A DNA stretch of 64,000 nt from Sanguinoderma infundibulare (Eukaryota; Basidiomycota; Agaricomycetes; Polyporales; Polyporaceae): assembly GCA_032821775.1 (NCBI GenBank), contig JAVLRN010000009.1, positions 558,001-622,000 of the forward strand. The letters run 5' to 3'. The first letter of the stretch is position 1. Each line of letters opens with the position of its first letter. The translations under genes were made by a program, and so were the position numbers. The notes under the pieces were generated by a model, which ran no database searches, was not told the origin of the DNA, and saw only the letters and a list, made by a program, of their open reading frames with translations. Below are positions 57,926-64,000 of this stretch, one piece after another.

Positions 57926-59448
57926 ATGCCCGCGAAAGCCCACAGACCGAGCGGCCTGGCCCGCACACACTCGCGCTCGTCATCTGGCGGGTCTTCCAAG
58001 CACGCTGCCAATTTGCAGATCACCCAGAAAGACCCGCCGTCCGCCAGAGTGTCTGATAAAGCGAAGAAGTCTGCCCACTTTCATCACGAGGTGCGCCCGA
58101 GGTTTTGCGCGACGATCCAGCTCAGACGTGTCCCTGACGGCTTTTCATGTGTTATATGCGCCTCGGATAGCCCACCGCACGCGCCGCGAGTGCCCAATTC
58201 ATGCGCTCCAATAGTAGGATCCGCGTGCACTCACAAGAGAACCTCCAGCCCCCGGCATTACGTCGGGCGCCCACCCCCAACGCTGCCACAAAGCAGAACG
58301 GGGTGCGACAGAAGCCAGACTTTTCCATTTCGAGCCCGGACGAGGGCGAAGACGATGACGAATGGGTGTCAAGTGAGAGCGGCGCTGCGACGCCCAACAA
58401 CGACTCCGACGTGGAGACGACACCAATCAAGCAAGCCAGTAAGCACAGTCCTGCCATCCAGCCCACGCCAGCCCATCCCGCGCTGCAGACTCAGGCGAAC
58501 GCCACCACCGGTCACGATGTTGCTACTCCGAAGGCAGCTCCCCCTTCTTTGCCTCGTGTTGATACCGCGCGGCCGTCCCAACTCCCTATGGCTCCGACTC
58601 TGCGCGATTTTGTGCCTTCTCAGCAGCAGAACCAGACTGATTGCTCGCCGAGACAACCGCAGAGACAGTTGCAACCACAGACTCCGAATGATCAGCAGCG
58701 TCCCCAATTGGATATCCAGATCTCGCACCCCACTCCTCCGAGCAAAGCTCGGTCAGAGACTCATTCACCTCCACGTCGTTCCCCAGACATCGAAACGTCT
58801 CGCAAACGACAGTCCATGACCCGCCCTCCATCTACGCACTCCGTCGCTTCATCGAACTCGCTGAGACCGCATCCACTAATCCGCGGACCCTCCTCCGGCC
58901 AGGGCGCGCTCGCGGCAAAGCCCGCCCCTCTAGCCCCCCTAGCCACCGTATTACCGGACGCTGCTTCTGGGCAGATGTCAACGATATCTTCTCCGACGAG
59001 CCTCCGTGCAGGCTCCCCTACGAGCATCCGAACAACGGGTGCCTCTCCAAACCTGTCCTCTCCTTCCTCGACCTCCCTCGCTCATAAGCAGTTGCGGCGC
59101 ACCTCGACATCGTCAGTCGCGTCCAGCGCAACCATGCCCGTCCAGTCCGTGACCGATAAGCTTTCAAACCGATCCAATCACGATCGACAACGAACGCTTT
59201 CTACCATGTCGTCGAGTTCCTCTATTGCGGCTCTGACGAATTTTGCGCTTCGATCCACGCCATCCCCTCCTCGTACCCCCATCACAATTACGACCCACTT
59301 CCCTCCGCAGGAGCAGAGCGCTGAGCTCGAGACAATTCACCCGCTATTACCGCCGCCGTACCTCAGTGCGCACCTCACCGTCCTCGCGTATCGCAACCCG
59401 ATCGCAGAGTCATATGATCGGGTCATGAGCGCAAGGCAACGCAGGTGA
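57926..59448 (+). CDS. Disordered putative regulatory protein
   Basis: Two exons (57926-58090, 58171-59448) join in phase to 480 aa. The N-terminus has a Ser/Arg patch (RTHSRSSSGGSSKHAANL) followed by a short conserved-looking block (KKSAHFHHEPTARAASAQF, SNSRIRVHSQENLQPPALRR, PTPN). The rest is low complexity: Ser, Pro, Thr and Gln with charged islands (FSISSPDEGEDDDEWVS; SRKRQSMTRPPSTHS) and many S/T-P sites. It ends PYLSAHLTVLAYRNPIAESY. The pattern resembles fungal nitrogen- or sugar-response regulators of the DUF1752 kind, but this is a guess from layout. No DNA-binding domain is visible. Confidence 0.7.
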
Positions 59449-62400
59449 TCGCGTACGTCTGACGACTCGTGTAGGCAGGCATGGGGTGCCATGTGGGAGT
59501 AGCATGTGGTGAGTTATTATCTTGTGGCTATCACGCTTGTGGGATTTTGACCTTCTCGACTTGTTTGTAGATGAACATGAACGTCTGTAGATGATCATGA
59601 ACATTCGTATCATAGTTATACCGGACATACTCATGCAATCGTTTGCTTTGCTTAATTTATGCCCTACTGTAATCTGAATTCACGCTTTCGTCTTCAACGA
59701 TTAACAGGGCCGCGTCAGTCGGAGGTTCTTTGACACAACAAGCGCAAGGTCTTATCGGAGCACGAGGTCAGCTGTTTCAAGAAGCTCGACGCGAGCACTC
59801 GTTCCTCGTTCGTCATGGCGACATTGTCCGGAACTCTGCATCAGCAAGACTTGGTAGAACGGCATAGCTTTCTCAATCCTCTTCTCTCATTTCAAAGTGG
59901 TCGTGCTCGGCGGAATAGGTGGCTGGGCTGCGCCGCAGGTCCAGGTACTAACTCCACCAGAAGCGATCATAGGTCCAGTACACGCTCCAACGTTTTGATA
60001 TGGACTCAACAAGTCGCCGAGCCAGTTCCATGATAACGGGCTGCCTGTGGGTGCCGACTTCAGATTGAATAACGGCAGAACTAACGTGTCTCTGACCGTT
60101 CCAGTCATAGATCTGAGGGCCGACATGACATCTAAGCTTTGCCACGCTGCCCGGTCGCTCGGACTTTCCTCGACGCGAGACGTGCTTCTTCATTCAACAG
60201 CTCGCACCGACCTCCGCGTGGTCGGCGGATCGCAGGCCGATTCCTTACCTTCCACGCTGCCTCTGGGCTCTCGCTGATATCCTGACATCACCGAGAAGAA
60301 GTACTGGGAATTCCGGCACCGTGTGTGCTCACCGTTCTTCGGCCGACGCATGACGCGCTGACGGCAGCCCCCCATGCGTTCCAAGTAGAGCAAGCTGGAC
60401 TTCGTGCGCTGTTCGGACCATGGAAGGTGTCGGTTTGCCTCACGGAAGCTCCAGGGTTCTATGAACCGAGCCTCAGCGATGTCCTGCCGCTACCTAGTCT
60501 GCTTTCCCTCCAACGATCGGCGAATTCGACCATGCGGCTGCGGTCAGAGTTGGCGCGCGCCCGACAAGTTATCTACAACCACGATGGCATCCGCTCGCCC
60601 AGGTCAGCTGTGGTAACAGGTGCCCGTAGCTCGCAGCTCGAATGCTCCCGAAATGACGAGTGGCGTTCTGTGGGTAGGGCGCGTATAACTGGGTATGGTG
60701 GTCTACTTTTCGGGGGCACTTTAGCTTGGCGTTTGGCTAACTCGCACTCTGCAGATTCGCCCGTGGCCACGCGGTCTGGCACGTAGAATGGCTGCTGCTC
60801 TACCGCCACTTGGGAATACCGCCCGCACGAGACGCCGCGCGCGATTTATTTCGTCGACCGGAAGCTCGTGTGGCATGCAGAACGACCATGGTTCGGGTCT
60901 GCTCGATTCAAGCTCGAACGTGCGCCACGACCGGTGGCGGTTTTGCGCGCTCAGGACATCCTCATGCCTCTCGACGAAGGACGGCGCAGGCGCGGGGCGC
61001 GGGGCCCCCTTCGTGGAAGGCTGCATGACCATGCGCCATGAAGAGCAACCGTTATGACTTCATGAAGCTAGTTCAAGCCTGTGGCCTGTGACTGGCTGGC
61101 AGCAGTCAGATTGAGCGACGATGACGACGCCGCTGTGAGTGAACGTCGTGGCATCCGGTCTTGTCCAGAGTTACTTGACTCACTTCGACGGCCGACAGCC
61201 AGATTCCGACATCACCTGCGTGCTTTTTCCCAAACGTTCCGACCGAACGCGCTGTAAAGGATCTCGTGCGTCGAGCGGTCTTGTCCTCTTGACGGTTGGG
61301 CTGGCAGAGGACTGGGATCGTGGCTAATTCTCCTTGTCCCTCGCAGGCTGGCCCCCCTCAACGTCAACCGGCGTACCCGTGAGTCCGACTCAGGCCTTTG
61401 GTCACTCCCCCCGTCATGACACGCAGGTCGAAGCAGGGCGCTAGTCAGCTTCCGGCGATCATGGGTAACAACTTCAACACCGTGGAGTCTCGGATTCGAC
61501 CGCGCTCGAAGGTGTCGTGCAAGGGGAACTTGTAGTCCAACGGAATCGATTCGTTCACCTTTGTCAACCTCAGACCTCCTCTCAGGCTCTAGTAGTCTCG
61601 ATGCCAGACACCAAAATATGTCCGGGCCCACACAAGACCGTCACATTTGTCTACCGCCTCTCGGGAATAAGCACCGCGCAAAAGCGGTGCTTATTGGAAA
61701 CCGGTTACGAGTCTAATCCACCTCTACCCGCGAGCTCGGTCTTCACGGTTCTGCACAGGCCCGCAGGCACGGACACCGGTACCGTGGTAGTCAGCCTCCA
61801 ATGTAGTCGCCCGGTGTATTGGCAATGCGTCTGACCACGATGAGGCTTCAGTTAGTATATCATGGCCAGATGAATGCATGTTCGACTCCTGCGGAGAGTA
61901 TATTGATGGGGTCGTCAAGTTTTGTCTTGTGCTTCCGCGATGAAGTGAGACCAGCATTTGTATTTCCCATGAGCTTGACAAGACCAACACATGTCGTGGC
62001 AGATTCGAAAAAGAACGGCAATTGCTTAATATGTTCACTGACTCCACGTCATTCTTTTAAAGGCCAGCGCGTTGTCTGTCAATTTTTGTTCAAGTGCAAC
62101 GTCGCAACCGCTGTATCGTCACCAAACGGCAACGAGCGTGCAGAGACATGCATCGGGGATTCTATTGTCTATGTGATCGCCACCATACGCAAAGCCGGAA
62201 TCGAACGTTTGGATTATTAACTACACGTACAAATCGGTTGTTTTGAATTCGACCTCAAATCCCGCGGTCATAGTCCGTTTGCTCCTCCCCCGCGCATCTA
62301 TGCAGAGAGCTGAACGAATATGCGAAAACCCAGATGGTGGTAAGGATAAAAGGTATACGTGGTCTGTCGTCAGAGGACATGGAGGACATGCATACGCACG

Positions 62401-62584
62401 TCCTCGAATGACAAGGGTCGTGAAGTCGGATGGATGTGCTATGCACGGACGGACGACGCGACGGGCGTTGAGAAAAGGAAGAGGAATGCAGTAATGCAGG
62501 AGAGCGAGCGTCCATCGTCCGTGAAAGCAAGGTGGGATAGCGAAGCAGGCTGGGCTTATAAGAGGTTGCGCAGCGTGCTGGTGA
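59449..62584. other. Gene-poor stretch with a possible relic
   Basis: No gene is supported across 3.1 kb. At 60.5-60.9 kb plus-strand segments are protein-like (FDHAAAVRVGARPTSYLQ; after an acceptor at 60754, HAVWHVEWLLLYRHLGIPPA), but stops and frame changes prevent a model, so a decayed gene is the likeliest reading. Another at 59.9-60.1 kb on the minus strand (NVGACTGPMIASGGVSTW) looks like part of a secreted protein. Families were not recognised. Confidence 0.4.
61666..61695. repeat. Perfect 12-bp inverted repeat
   Basis: AATAAGCACCGC at 61666-61677 and its exact complement at 61684-61695 enclose a 6-base loop (GCAAAA). It lies in the gene-poor stretch. A stable hairpin could form in RNA or single-stranded DNA; no gene is attached to it. 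Confidence 0.8.

Positions 62585-64000
<1,416 letters not shown>

Overview
The window is nuclear DNA from a filamentous basidiomycete, most likely an Agaricomycete and perhaps a polypore. The reasons are intron-dense genes with introns mostly of 32-70 bases with GT..AG ends, a GC-rich coding style, and families that are expanded in mushrooms (F-box proteins, BTB/POZ proteins, Ure2p-like GST). No bacterial, viral or organellar sequence, no tRNA or rRNA and no intact transposase or reverse transcriptase was seen. All gene models below were spliced by eye, with reading frame checked across the introns where exons are listed.

Layout. 0-11 kb: an F-box protein (+), Tudor staphylococcal nuclease SND1 (-) head to head with mitochondrial ribosomal protein bS6m (+), and a HAD-family hydrolase (-). 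11-14.8 kb is a gene-poor stretch with a perfect 53-bp palindrome; it leads to a TATA box and a Mei2-like RNA-binding protein (14.9-18.0 kb, +). 18-20.9 kb holds only doubtful, decayed sequence. 20.9-24.8 kb is an enoyl-reductase/alcohol-dehydrogenase-like gene (-) whose first intron is 2.6 kb long, carries another multi-exon gene on the opposite strand, and is bordered by two unrelated degenerate tandem-repeat arrays. 25.7-27.2 kb is a type II membrane glycosyltransferase-like gene (+).

27.3-35.7 kb is an accessory block. It is a same-strand array of five BTB/POZ-family copies in different states: two or three apparently intact, one 5'-truncated and one relic, with an F-box-like relic between them. 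36-39 kb carries a mitochondrial coiled-coil membrane protein and a GST, both on the minus strand.

40-59.5 kb is a conserved housekeeping block: SNU23 (splicing), ILS1 (isoleucyl-tRNA synthetase), RPL12, a PHO80-type cyclin, a Ran1/Ksp1-type protein kinase, an unknown Ser/Pro-rich protein, UTP6 (rRNA processing) and a disordered putative regulator. 59.5-62.6 kb is nearly empty. The window ends inside UGP1 (UDP-glucose pyrophosphorylase).

Functional links: many genes serve RNA and translation (SND1, bS6m, SNU23, ILS1, RPL12, UTP6). A Mei2-like protein and a kinase of the Ran1/Pat1-Ksp1 type lie 31 kb apart; in fission yeast those two families form the switch into meiosis. The most unusual items are the gene-in-intron arrangement and the decaying BTB array with cysteine-rich tails.
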